DNA of 48,862 bases from Actinobacteria bacterium Ga0077560 (GCA_001464275.1 LNFL01000078.1:1-48862); one strand, 5' to 3'. Shown: positions 1 to 7,158, counted from the stretch's first letter. Numbers and translations are program-made. The notes: generated by a model not told the origin, from the sequence alone.

Positions 1-107
1 GCGGTGACCGACGCGAGCGCGGTGAGCAGGATGAGGGCGGCCAGCAGTGTGGCGGCCGCGGAGATACGGAGGCGCACCCTCTGTAGATCGGCATCCGGCG
101 CCGTCAC
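1..107 (-). CDS. N-terminus of a membrane protein, clipped by the window edge
   Basis: Reading the minus strand from a GTG at 105-107 gives about 35 residues with no stop. A short polar, arginine-containing lead is followed by a hydrophobic Ala/Leu-rich stretch of about 20 residues that looks like a transmembrane helix. This arrangement is typical of the first membrane segment of sensor histidine kinases, but no catalytic part is inside the window. No strong ribosome-binding site is visible before the GTG. It could equally be another membrane protein or a signal-anchored protein; the start is tentative. Confidence 0.4.
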   Translation of the reverse strand, partial: MTAPDADLQRVRLRISAAATLLAALILLTALASVT

Positions 108-209
108 ACGACGAACCGGGCGGTGCCGCTCCGGTCGTGCCGCCGCGTGCGATCCCGGAGGCCGCGCAGAGGGGCTGCGCGGAGGCGGGTGCGCCGACCG
201 ATCAGGTCG

Positions 210-482
210 TCAGGTGGCGTCCAGGTAGGCACGCAGGGCGCGGCGGATCAGCTCACTCGCGGTGATGTCCTCATCGGCGGCGCGATCATCCAGGCGGGCT
301 CGCAGCTCGGGATCCATCCGCACCGGGACGACCTCGGAGGGCCCGTCCCCGAGCGGCGGGCGGCCACGCCTGCGCAGGCGCTGGGGCGCGTACCCGGCCT
401 CCGCCTCGGCGGCGAGCCGGTCGATGAGGTCATCGGTGAGCGGGATGCCCCGGGAGTGCCCCGAATGGTCCTTGGCCGTCAT
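210..482 (-). CDS. Orphan ribbon-helix-helix antitoxin (BrnA-like paralogue)
   Basis: A 90-residue protein starting MTAKDH. The C-terminal third (VPVRMDPELRARLDDRA, then ITASELIRRALRAYL) is a ribbon-helix-helix DNA-binding domain as found in type II antitoxins. It matches the antitoxin at 3610-3882 at all but about 7 of 90 positions, and that comparison fixes the start at 482. Unlike its relative, it has no toxin gene in front: the minus-strand reading frames upstream (483-770) show no resemblance to the toxin at 3879-4145. It may regulate the other operon or neutralise that toxin in trans; this is inference. Confidence 0.8.
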   Translation of the reverse strand: MTAKDHSGHSRGIPLTDDLIDRLAAEAEAGYAPQRLRRRGRPPLGDGPSEVVPVRMDPELRARLDDRAADEDITASELIRRALRAYLDAT

Positions 483-803
483 GGTCTGTTTCGCTGATGC
501 GGAGAGGGCACTCGGAGTTCCGGCCTGCGGATACCCGCCGACGGGTGGAGCCACGGTTGACGACGTAATGCATAGCGAAAACTGATGCCGGGTGCGGTTG
601 CCTGCGAATCCTCGGCGTCGCGGTCTTCCCGGGGAAGCCGGCCGCGTGGTCGTGGCGAGCTATGGCCGTGATCGAGGCCGTCTCGTTGGCTGCCGGTTCC
701 TTCCTGATCGCGGATCGCGTCATGACCGGCTCCACGGAAAGGGACTCGACGGGGAGCTTCACGACACACTCGCCGTGAGCTGCGCCGAGCGGCCGAGGTT
801 CGG
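483..803. other. Intergenic stretch without a supported gene
   Basis: About 320 bases. The open frames on both strands here have no recognisable family, no ribosome-binding site and Arg/Pro-rich composition typical of frame shadows in GC-rich DNA. It presumably holds the promoter of the orphan antitoxin; no toxin remnant was seen. Confidence 0.5.
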
Positions 804-1409
804 CTACTCGCAGAGCGGGAGGTTGTCGTCGAGCGGCCAGCGCTCGACGACGTTCTCGACCTTCACGAAGACGCCGGTCGTGTCGCCGGGAACGAACCAG
901 AGCTCCTCGGCGCCACGCCGAAGCCCCGAGTCCTTCGCGTTCGACGGCAGCGTGGCGTCGAGGTCAAGGAGGCGCGTGGTGTCGGGGCGGTTGTAGACGC
1001 CGTCGGGATCCCGCACGTAGTGATGCGGGCGTGCCGACTCGGCCAGGCGTTCGTTCGCGCGCTCTTGGCGCCAGATGCCGCCCGGCGGATGGGTCACGAC
1101 CATGTAGCGGGCGGAGGCCCAGCCGCAATGGTCAGGCCCGCTGTGGTCCGCGACCACGTCCATGCGAACCAGGCAGCCGTCGGTGGTGGTCCAGAAGCGC
1201 CCGCTCGCCGCGCTGCGCCAGGCCGGTGGCTCGGCGCTCAGATCGGTGATCGATCCGGAGGCGCCGGCGCAGCGGTGCGGCCGGGGGTCAGCGACCGGCT
1301 GCTCAGGCGAGGGAGCGTTTCCTCCGCAGGCGCTGAGAACGGAGAGGGTCCCTGCGGCGACCGCGAGGGCCCCGGCGACGCGGAGTGGGTACGTGTGGGC
1401 CGTCCTCAT
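804..1409 (-). CDS. Putative secreted lipoprotein, unknown function
   Basis: 201 residues. The N-terminus has a charged lead, a hydrophobic stretch and a lipobox (LSVLSAC followed by GG), so the product should be lipidated and anchored outside the membrane. The ATG at 1407-1409 is preceded by a clear GGAGGAG ribosome-binding site, which is why it is chosen over an ATG seven codons upstream. The mature part has several Cys and Trp residues but no domain I recognise. It lies just outside the left att copy of the tRNA-Met element. Confidence 0.8.
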   Translation of the reverse strand: MRTAHTYPLRVAGALAVAAGTLSVLSACGGNAPSPEQPVADPRPHRCAGASGSITDLSAEPPAWRSAASGRFWTTTDGCLVRMDVVADHSGPDHCGWASARYMVVTHPPGGIWRQERANERLAESARPHHYVRDPDGVYNRPDTTRLLDLDATLPSNAKDSGLRRGAEELWFVPGDTTGVFVKVENVVERWPLDDNLPLCE

Positions 1410-1520
1410 GTCACTCCTCCGCCGCGGCACGCAATCCGGTCACGGTCGAGAGCCGATTCGGGCGGGGTGGATCTCAGGACCATCCGCGCCCCACCGATTC
1501 GCCGCCCGAGCCCAGGAACA

Positions 1521-1547
1521 CAAAAGGCCCGCAGATGCGGGCCTTTC
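1521..1547 (-). terminator. Rho-independent terminator hairpin (chromosomal copy by the left att)
   Basis: An 11-bp inverted repeat, AAAGGCCCGCA / TGCGGGCCTTT, with a 2-base loop is followed on the minus strand by a short T run. A nearly identical hairpin sits just past the intact tRNA-Met at 7083-7107. This copy was therefore probably the original downstream terminator of tRNA-Met before the element inserted. Confidence 0.75.
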
Positions 1548-1549
1548 AA

Positions 1550-1597
1550 AGTAGCGGAGGAGGGACTCGAACCCCCGACACGCGGATTATGATTCCG
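1550..1597 (-). repeat. attachment site, partial tRNA-Met 3' end (48-bp direct repeat)
   Basis: 48 bases identical to 7111-7158, covering the 3' part of tRNA-Met(CAT) from the anticodon stem to the acceptor end. Beyond 1597 the sequence no longer matches the tRNA, so this is the reconstituted fragment left by integration. The similarity continues leftward with a few mismatches through the terminator hairpin (from about 1511). Confidence 0.9.
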
Positions 1598-1644
1598 GGT
1601 GGCCCACCCCCCGAGAATCGCTTGGCGTTCGCGTTCTCGTCGTT

Positions 1645-2982
1645 TCACGCGTCCTCCCCCAACGTGGCCCGCAACGTCTCGGTGCTCGCGGCGGGGTCGA
1701 AGGTGCTCACGGCGTCGTCCAGCATGGAGTCGTTGAGCAAGTGGCTGTAGATCCGGGCGGTGATGCTCGGGTCGGCGTGGCCGAGTTGCATGGCCACCGC
1801 GGTGAGCGGCTTGCCGGCGGCGAGCATGTGGCTGGCGGCGCCATGGCGCAGGCCGTGCCAGGTCACCAGGCCGCGGTCGTGGGCGTCCACCAGGCCGGCG
1901 CGCCGGAGGGCGCGCTCCAGCGCCTGGTTGGGTGAGCCCTCGTCCATTGGGCCACCGTCGCGGCCGGGGAAGACCCATCCCTCGGCGGCCGTTCCGCCCT
2001 CGATGACCGACTCGGCGTACCAGTCGGCCAGGCGCGCGGTGAGGCCTTCGGGCAGCGCGACGCGGCGCGGGCGGCCGGACTTCGGTGGGCGCACGTGGCG
2101 GATCGTCCGGCCGTCGGTGCGGCCCTGCCAGACGGTGCGCGCGACGGTCACACGGCGCAGCGCCAGGTCCAGGTCGCCCCACCGCAGGCCGATGACCTCG
2201 CCCTTGCGCAGACCCGCCTCGGCGGACAACCGGACCATGCATTCCACGCGCACCGCGGGGCACGCGGCCAGCAGCTGCGTGAGCTGCGTGCGGTCGAGTA
2301 CGCGGCGCGCGCCCTGCAAATGGGCACTTTCCTCGGCGGTCGTGGTGGCGCGCGGCAGCCGAATGCGCGCCGCGGGGTTGTCGGCCAGGCGGCCCCACTC
2401 GACGCTGCGGCGCAGCATCGGGCGCAGGCACGCGAGGGCCTTCCAGGCCGCGTGGCGACCCTGGTCGGTGAGGATCCCGGAGATCCACTCCTCCACGATC
2501 TCGCGGGTGATCTCGGTGAGCTCGAGGTGCGCCAGGCGGGGCGCGATGGAGCGCACGTACGCCTCCTCGTATCCCTTGAGCGTGGACGGGGCGAGGGCGG
2601 CGGCGATGGTGCGGAAGTAGTCGCGCGCCAGGTCGTGCAGCGTCTCCGGCCCGCTGTTCACTTCAGCCGGCGCGGGACGCCCGGCGGACAGGAGCCGGCG
2701 GCGTTCGGCCCGCGCGTCGCCGACCGGTCCGGGGTGGGTGATCTGCCGTCGTGAGGTGGGTTGGGCTCCGGGCACGACGAGGGTGAACGGGCAGGTGCAG
2801 CGTCGGCCGGGGCGCTGGTCGATCGATGACGGGCAGGCCGTGCGGTGGCTCCGGTAGAGCCCCGGCTCGATCGGTTCGCGCCAGCCCCGGCGCGCGCGTG
2901 GGGTGTCGGTGTCGGTCATGTGCGGGAGCGCCTCGGGGTGAGCCTCGTTCCACAGGCGCAGCGCGTCGATGACAGGAGTCAC
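1645..2982 (-). CDS. Tyrosine recombinase/integrase of the tRNA-Met element
   Basis: 445 residues. The C-terminal catalytic domain has the full tyrosine-recombinase set: Arg in EAGLRKGEV, HGLRH box, LGHADP and the nucleophile Tyr in ARIYSHLL. A SAM-like core-binding domain (DLARDYFRTIAAALAPSTLKG) precedes it, and an N-terminal Cys-containing region may bind arm sites. It should integrate and excise the element at tRNA-Met. I chose the GTG at 2980-2982, which overlaps the upstream stop as GTGA and has GGAGG just upstream; a GTG 15 bases earlier is possible. It is last in a coupled three-gene operon. Confidence 0.93.
   Translation of the reverse strand: MTPVIDALRLWNEAHPEALPHMTDTDTPRARRGWREPIEPGLYRSHRTACPSSIDQRPGRRCTCPFTLVVPGAQPTSRRQITHPGPVGDARAERRRLLSAGRPAPAEVNSGPETLHDLARDYFRTIAAALAPSTLKGYEEAYVRSIAPRLAHLELTEITREIVEEWISGILTDQGRHAAWKALACLRPMLRRSVEWGRLADNPAARIRLPRATTTAEESAHLQGARRVLDRTQLTQLLAACPAVRVECMVRLSAEAGLRKGEVIGLRWGDLDLALRRVTVARTVWQGRTDGRTIRHVRPPKSGRPRRVALPEGLTARLADWYAESVIEGGTAAEGWVFPGRDGGPMDEGSPNQALERALRRAGLVDAHDRGLVTWHGLRHGAASHMLAAGKPLTAVAMQLGHADPSITARIYSHLLNDSMLDDAVSTFDPAASTETLRATLGEDA
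1658..1677. repeat. Candidate integrase arm-type sites, left end (CGCAACGT-like)
   Basis: CCCAACGT (1658-1665) and CGCAACGT (1670-1677) lie inside the 3' end of the integrase gene. The same octamer is repeated three times near the other att copy (6989-7027). Paired short repeats close to both ends are what arm-type binding sites of a bivalent integrase look like. Confidence 0.5.
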
Positions 2983-3287
2983 TCCGGGTCCCTCCACCAG
3001 CCCGGCTGCAGCGGCGCCCCACCGGGCACGCGGCGCGTCCCTGCCCGTCTGCGCCGAGCGGGGCGAGGATGCTCCGTCGTCGCCGGCCAGGGCGTCGCCT
3101 GGGCGCGCTCCCAGGCGTCGAGGTGGTCCTCCCGAACCATCAGCCGCCGGCCCGCGACGAGCGCGCCCGCTTCGCGCATGAGTGCCCGGGCGGTGCGCGC
3201 GTCCCGCAGGCCGTACCGGCGCATCACCGCGGGCACGTCCAGGACGCGCGGCAGGCGCCGCGGCGGACCGTCCCAGGTGGCGGTCAC
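2979..3287 (-). CDS. Small helix-turn-helix protein between xis and int
   Basis: 102 residues, started from a GTG that overlaps the xis-like stop (GTGA, 3284-3287) and ending in a 4-base overlap with the integrase start. The N-terminal part (LDVPAVMRRYGLRDARTARA, then a segment ending DHLDAWERAQ) has the layout of an excisionase/MerR-type winged helix: a domain that reads a site and ends with a helix carrying a Trp. The C-terminus is Arg/Pro-rich. It is probably a recombination directionality or transcription factor for the element. Confidence 0.75.
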   Translation of the reverse strand: MTATWDGPPRRLPRVLDVPAVMRRYGLRDARTARALMREAGALVAGRRLMVREDHLDAWERAQATPWPATTEHPRPARRRRAGTRRVPGGAPLQPGWWRDPE

Positions 3288-3487
3288 TGCCACGGGAACG
3301 GTGGTGGCCCGTCGGGTCGGGGCGGCAGGGGCACCGCGTCGGGGTGGATGAGCCACCTGGCTCCGACCTTCGCGCCCGGGATGTCCCCGCGCACCACCAT
3401 GCGCCGCACCGTCTCCGGGCAGCACCGCAGCACCCGGGCGACCTCGGCCACCGTCATCAGCTGCATCTCCACCACGCTCACCCCCAC
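3284..3487 (-). CDS. Excisionase-like helix-turn-helix protein
   Basis: 67 residues with the HTH_17/excisionase signature: MTVAEVARVLRCCPETVRRM, then GDIPGAKVGARWLIHPDAV. Such proteins bend DNA at att sites to favour excision. It is first in the xis - HTH - int operon, with its stop overlapping the next start. The GTG at 3487 is the longest start; ATGs 8 and 11 codons further in (MQLMTVAEV) are also credible. Confidence 0.85.
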   Translation of the reverse strand: MGVSVVEMQLMTVAEVARVLRCCPETVRRMVVRGDIPGAKVGARWLIHPDAVPLPPRPDGPPPFPWQ

Positions 3488-3609
3488 GCACGCACTGCGC
3501 GCAACGCATGCGCACCGCCCGCGTGCCGCGCACGCGGTGCGCGAACGGTGCCCTCTACACGGAGAAATGGGTTGAGTGGCCTGAAAGAGGGGGTGAGGGG
3601 GTCAGCGGG

Positions 3610-3882
3610 TCATGCGGCGTCCAGGTAGGCGCGCAGGGCGCGGCGGATCAGCTCACTTGCGGTGATGGCCTCGTCGGCGGCGCGATCGTCCAGCCGGGCC
3701 CGCAGCTCCGGGTCCATGCGCACGGGGACGACCTCGGACGGCCCCTCACCGAGTGGCGGCCGGCCCCGTCTGCGCAGACGCTCGGGGGCGTATCCAGCCT
3801 CCGCCTCGGCGGCGAGACGGTCGAGGAGATCGTCGGTGAGCGGGATTCCCCTGGAGCTTCCCAGGTGGTCCTTTGCGGTCAT
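3610..3882 (-). CDS. Ribbon-helix-helix antitoxin (BrnA-like) of a type II TA pair
   Basis: 90 residues. The C-terminal RHH domain (VPVRMDPELRARL and ITASELIRRALRAYL) would bind the operon promoter; the N-terminal helix (LTDDLLDRLAAEAEAGY) probably contacts the toxin. Its ATG overlaps the stop of the upstream toxin (ATGA), the toxin-first order typical of brnTA modules. A near-identical, toxin-less copy sits at 210-482 outside the element. Confidence 0.85.
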   Translation of the reverse strand: MTAKDHLGSSRGIPLTDDLLDRLAAEAEAGYAPERLRRRGRPPLGEGPSEVVPVRMDPELRARLDDRAADEAITASELIRRALRAYLDAA

Positions 3883-4145
3883 GGCGTGTCTCGTTCGGGC
3901 GGGGCGGGCAGGAGGTGTCGGTAACTGGGGCGGAGGGGCATCGCGTGGATCGCGATGTGGGTTCCGTCGTCGCGTTCGATGACGACGACCTCGAGCAGGT
4001 TGGCGGCGCGGTCGGCTCCGATCAGCAGGAAGCGTGTCGGTCCGTCGTCATCGGAGATCTCGTACCGGGCGACCTGGTGGTTGAAAGCGTGGTGGATGTC
4101 CGCATCGCTGACGCCGTGCTTGCGAGCGGAGCGATGGACGTCCAC
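3879..4145 (-). CDS. Putative BrnT-like toxin
   Basis: 88 residues from a GTG. The pattern RKHGVSDADIHHA, RFLLIGADR, LLEVVVIERDDG, IHAMPLRPSYRHLL follows the BrnT-type ribonuclease toxin layout (KHGVS; a beta strand with R..LIG; an RDG turn; a final basic segment), although similarity to classic BrnT is modest. Overlap with an RHH antitoxin supports a toxin role. It would stabilise the tRNA-Met element. It could instead be a small DUF4258-like protein of the same fold. Confidence 0.7.
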   Translation of the reverse strand: MDVHRSARKHGVSDADIHHAFNHQVARYEISDDDGPTRFLLIGADRAANLLEVVVIERDDGTHIAIHAMPLRPSYRHLLPAPPERDTP

Positions 4146-4149
4146 GAAC

Positions 4150-4172
4150 GAATCGTATTACAAAAATCCTGC
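4150..4172 (-). promoter_or_regulatory. Possible promoter of the toxin-antitoxin operon
   Basis: A locally AT-rich patch in otherwise very GC-rich DNA, reading TTTTTGTAATACGATTC on the minus strand just upstream of the toxin GTG. TAATAC or TACGAT could serve as a -10 element with a short or absent leader. No convincing -35 was identified. Confidence 0.3.
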
Positions 4173-4343
4173 CGGGAGTGTCACGGACCGTTCCAACCGC
4201 ATGCCGACAGAGGCATGCAATTGTGCGCCCCTTCTTCCGGCCCTCCGTGTCGTTCGCTGGCTCGCGCGGTTCGCCGTGATGGGGAGCGATGGGGGCCGTG
4301 TGTTTTCTCTAGTCGGGGGTTCGAGGTCGGCGGACCGGCCGCG

Positions 4344-4907
4344 ATGGCCAAGAAGAGCGTGGACGTCAACGCGGCCGCGAAGGCCTCGGGGTCGGCGTGC
4401 TCGGGCCTCTCCTCCACCCAGGCCCTCGCCCGGTTCGGCGATGCCAACTGGTACTTCCTCGCACCGCAGGGCTCATTCGAGGACGGCGCCGACGGGTGGA
4501 CCACCGTCACGGGTGAGGTGACCGTCGTCGCCGACGCCGGCTACCCGGACGGGCCCGTCCCGGACACGACCTCGCTGCAGCTGGCCCCGGGCGCGAAGGT
4601 CACAAGCCCGCCCATCTGCGCGAACAGCAGCACGCCCTCATTCCGGTTCTTCACCAAGGCGCTCGCGTCCACCGCGAAGGGGTACGCGGTGGAGGTCACC
4701 TACCTCACCCAGGACGGCGGGGCGGTGAAGGCCTCCGGCTCGGCCGTCACGGGCACCTCCTGGGCACCGACCCCGGAGTTCCGGGTGCGGACCAACAAGA
4801 TCGCCCTGGACAGATCGGGCTGGGGCGCCATCCAGATCTCCATCACCGCCCCGTCCGACAGCGCCCTGCGGATCGACGACCTGTACGTCGACCCCCGCAT
4901 GCGCTGA
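4344..4907 (+). CDS. Secreted-protein-family hypothetical lacking a visible signal peptide
   Basis: 187 residues. The body resembles a family I recall from Solirubrobacter-type genomes: ARFGDANWYFLAPQGSFEDG near the N-terminus, a beta-rich middle, and IDDLYVDP at the end. Those relatives are normally exported, and the region resembles a carbohydrate-binding-like jelly roll. Here the N-terminus from the ATG at 4344 (MAKKSVDVNAAAKASG) is hydrophilic, with no signal peptide in frame upstream. The gene may have lost its 5' end, or the true start lies elsewhere. Confidence 0.65.
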   Translation: MAKKSVDVNAAAKASGSACSGLSSTQALARFGDANWYFLAPQGSFEDGADGWTTVTGEVTVVADAGYPDGPVPDTTSLQLAPGAKVTSPPICANSSTPSFRFFTKALASTAKGYAVEVTYLTQDGGAVKASGSAVTGTSWAPTPEFRVRTNKIALDRSGWGAIQISITAPSDSALRIDDLYVDPRMR

Positions 4908-5056
4908 ACCGGAACGCACAGAATGCACTCTGCAAGGACGGACGTGCCCGCGCGCGGCAGCGCGAAGAGGAGTCCCCCCGGCGTGCGGGGGACGCCGCCG
5001 CGTGCTTCGGGCTTCACGGCAGCAAGTGGTCTCCGTCCCGGAGGGGCGCCAGCAGG

Positions 5057-5887
5057 TCAGCCGGCGGTCGGTGCCGGGCCTTGACCCGCGCGGGACCTGC
5101 GCCAGTCCGCCGGTCGGCCCTCCTGGAATGCCGCGATCCCCTCGGCCGGGTCGGGTCCGTGCAGATGGTTCAGCACATTCGCTTCGAGGGAGGGCAGGAT
5201 CGAGGCCCGTGCGACGTCGGTGGCCGCGTTCAGCCCGAGCTTGGCCAGCCTGAGCCCCTGCGGGGAGTGCTCCAGGATGCGCTCGCACCAGGCGGAGACC
5301 TCGTCATCGAGGCGCTCGTCCGGGACCACAGCGTTGACGAGACCCATCTCGAGCGCCTCGGCGGCCGGATAGCGACGGCTCAGGTAGACGATCTCCCGGG
5401 CGCGTTTGTCGCCCACGAGGCGAGCCAGGGTTTGCGCTGACCACCAGGCCGGTGCCCAGCCCAGGCGGGTGCCGGCCTGACCGAACACTCCCGAGGTGCC
5501 CGAGATGGTGAGGTCCGCAATCACGTTGATCTCGTGGCCGGCGCCGATGCAGTACCCCTGGACACGGACGATCACCGGGACGCCGCACGTTCGCAGCAAC
5601 TCGCCCAACCGGAGGAAGAGCGCGATCTGGGCCCGCTTCTCCTGCTCGGTCCGCGTCGGCTCGCGGACGTCTCCGCCGACGCAGAAGGCCCGGTCTCCCG
5701 TGCCTGCGAGCACGACGACCCCGACCTCTCGGTCGCTCGCGACCCGAGTGAGGACGTCGCACAGCTCGGCGAGCGTCTGCGTTCGCAGCGCGTTGAGCCG
5801 GTGCGGCCTGTTGATGGTGACCGTAAGCCGGCCGTCCCGCCGCTCGACGATCAGGTCGTGGAATCCGGCCTCGGTCGAGTCGGTCAT
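5057..5887 (-). CDS. Enoyl-CoA hydratase/isomerase family protein (MenB-like crotonase)
   Basis: 276 residues, full length for a crotonase. Features: INRPHRLNAL near the start, FCVGGDVRE (first oxyanion-hole strand), GYCIGAGHEINVIADLTI (second oxyanion hole), FGQAGTRLGW, and a C-terminal EGIAAFQEGRPADW. FGQAGTRLG and KRAREIVYLSRRYPAAEAL are closest in style to 1,4-dihydroxy-2-naphthoyl-CoA synthases, but no men genes are nearby, so the substrate is unknown. It sits alone inside the integrative element and is probably cargo. The ATG at 5887 gives the natural N-terminus. Confidence 0.88.
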   Translation of the reverse strand: MTDSTEAGFHDLIVERRDGRLTVTINRPHRLNALRTQTLAELCDVLTRVASDREVGVVVLAGTGDRAFCVGGDVREPTRTEQEKRAQIALFLRLGELLRTCGVPVIVRVQGYCIGAGHEINVIADLTISGTSGVFGQAGTRLGWAPAWWSAQTLARLVGDKRAREIVYLSRRYPAAEALEMGLVNAVVPDERLDDEVSAWCERILEHSPQGLRLAKLGLNAATDVARASILPSLEANVLNHLHGPDPAEGIAAFQEGRPADWRRSRAGQGPAPTAG

Positions 5888-6343
5888 CGTGGTGATCGTA
5901 CCGGCCGTGCCAGTCCTCCCGGTGGACCGACGAGATCACACGCGGGTCATCGTCTCCTGGGCTCTGGGGTCCATGAGGACCTGCGTGACCGACGCCTCGT
6001 TCGCCGGCGTGAGGGCGGGTTTCGCCCAGGACCGGCCGGCACCAGACGGCCAGGGCCGGTCCTGGCCGTCTTCAACAACTCGTCTTTCCCCTATGGGGAG
6101 GCCGGTCGAGTCGCTGCGACCCGCTGCCCATGGGCTGATCGCATCGGTGAGACCAACTCGGAGCGGCGGACGGCGAGCACGCTCCAGACCCCGGCTGGAC
6201 GGCGTTCAGCGGTCTCGGGAACCTCCCCGGAGCGGGGCCGGGCACCGATGCCGGGCGCGGCGGCGGGGTGTGAACCGCCACCAGGGCGTTGTCGATCGAC
6301 CCGAGGGTGGTTCTCGGGGAGGACGAGCAGCCTGGTGGGTTCC
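5888..6343. other. 456-base non-coding stretch with a strong hairpin
   Basis: No supported gene. At 6026-6036 and 6055-6065 an 11-bp perfect inverted repeat (CCAGGACCGGC / GCCGGTCCTGG) has an 18-base loop that itself carries GGCCGG/CCGGCC pieces. It could be a terminator, an RNA structure or a protein-binding site. The remaining open frames are unrecognisable. Confidence 0.45.
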
Positions 6344-6940
6344 TCAGCGGCCGGTGAGCCAGTGGCGGGCGGCGTGCGGCCCTGTGATGTGCTGCAGCTC
6401 GGTGGCGCCCTGGCTGGCGCGCCTGATCAGGTCGCGCTCCAGCGCCTCCAGATCCGGCGGCCCGCGCGACGGATCCGAGGCGTGTTCGACCTGGCGTCCG
6501 TGGCCGCGCGCTGAGCGCCGCACCCACTGCTCGCGCTCCCGCGCCTCGTGGTCGGTCACCAGGTACGCGAACAGGGCGTAGAGGACCTCCGCGCCCGGAC
6601 CGCGACGCGGGGCACCTCTGAGCCGCTCACGGCTCAGCAGGCCAAGGACCTCCAGGGCCCGGATGTGCCGGTAGTTGGTCGCCCGGCTGCGGGTGGTGTG
6701 CAGCCCGAGGACCCCGGCGGCGCCGCGCTCGTCGTGGCCGCCGCACAGTTCGGCCGGTGAGGCGCCGATGGTGCCGAGCTTGTTGCGCCGGCGCTGGCGC
6801 CAGCCCTCCTCCTGCAGGGCCAGCCAGGTCGGCAGCAGGTGCAGGGCACCCGCGGCCGCGAGCAGCTGGGTCACGTCCCGGGCGACCGCCGTGTACCCGC
6901 GCCTGCCCCGCGGCTCGGTCCAGAGCGGAGGGCGCCTCAT
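6344..6940 (-). CDS. Hypothetical element protein with a winged-helix-like segment
   Basis: 198 residues, Arg-rich. A central piece (TTRSRATNYRHIRALEVLGL followed by LSRERLRGAPRRG) looks like the recognition helix and wing of a winged-helix domain, as in replication or copy regulators of small actinobacterial elements. N-terminal region TAVARDVTQLLAAAGAL is helical. It is the gene nearest the right att copy and could be a regulator of element maintenance; I do not recognise the family. Confidence 0.65.
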   Translation of the reverse strand: MRRPPLWTEPRGRRGYTAVARDVTQLLAAAGALHLLPTWLALQEEGWRQRRRNKLGTIGASPAELCGGHDERGAAGVLGLHTTRSRATNYRHIRALEVLGLLSRERLRGAPRRGPGAEVLYALFAYLVTDHEAREREQWVRRSARGHGRQVEHASDPSRGPPDLEALERDLIRRASQGATELQHITGPHAARHWLTGR

Positions 6941-6980
6941 CCGGGCACCCCGGGGAGCGGGTCAAGGACATCCGTCCGGC

Positions 6981-7027
6981 CGTTTCCCGCAACGCGCCCC
7001 GCAACGTCCCCGCTGCCGCCGCAACGT
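6981..7027. repeat. Candidate integrase arm-type sites, right end
   Basis: Three copies of CGCAACGY, at 6989-6996, 7000-7007 and 7020-7027, preceded by CGTTTCCCGC at 6981-6990. The left end has CGTTTCACGC (1641-1650) and the same octamers at 1658-1677. The array starts about 85 bases inside the right att copy. Confidence 0.5.
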
Positions 7028-7082
7028 ATTCCCGCGCTCCCCAATGCGCCCGGCCGAGTTCGCCGTCCGGCCCCAGGAACAC

Positions 7083-7107
7083 AAAAGGCCCGCATCTGCG
7101 GGCCTTT
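7083..7107 (-). terminator. Rho-independent terminator after tRNA-Met
   Basis: AAAGGCCCGCA and TGCGGGCCTTT form an 11-bp stem with a 2-base loop, followed on the minus strand by a T run, six bases beyond the tRNA 3' end. It duplicates the hairpin at 1521-1547, so the element carries tRNA-flank sequence along with the att core. Confidence 0.8.
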
Positions 7108-7110
7108 CTG

Positions 7111-7158
7111 AGTAGCGGAGGAGGGACTCGAACCCCCGACACGCGGATTATGATTCCG
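7111..7158 (-). repeat. attachment site inside intact tRNA-Met (48-bp direct repeat)
   Basis: Identical to 1550-1597. It runs from the anticodon stem to just past the 3' end of tRNA-Met, so the tRNA stays functional after integration. Identity stops at 7158, in the 5' side of the anticodon stem, the usual crossover zone for tyrosine integrases. Confidence 0.9.

Larger units (their letters stand above)
1550..7158. mobile_element. Integrative element in tRNA-Met(CAT), about 5.6 kb
   Basis: Bounded by two identical 48-bp copies of the tRNA-Met 3' half. A tyrosine recombinase gene ends 48 bases inside the left copy, which is the usual position of an integrase beside its att site. Inside are an xis-like and an HTH gene in operon with the integrase, a toxin-antitoxin pair, a secreted-protein-like gene, an enoyl-CoA hydratase and a winged-helix protein. 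Repeats of CGCAACGT occur just inside both ends. No replication, conjugation or capsid genes were recognised, so it is a small integrative or satellite-like element rather than a complete ICE or phage. Confidence 0.85.

Noticed and set aside
483..770. Toxin remnant upstream of the orphan antitoxin
   Set aside because: None of the three minus-strand frames resembles the toxin at 3879-4145, in particular its conserved IHAMPLRPSYRHLL end.
5057..5887. Assignment of the crotonase as menB
   Set aside because: Some motifs fit, but no menaquinone genes are nearby and the gene is inside a mobile element; only the family level is supported.
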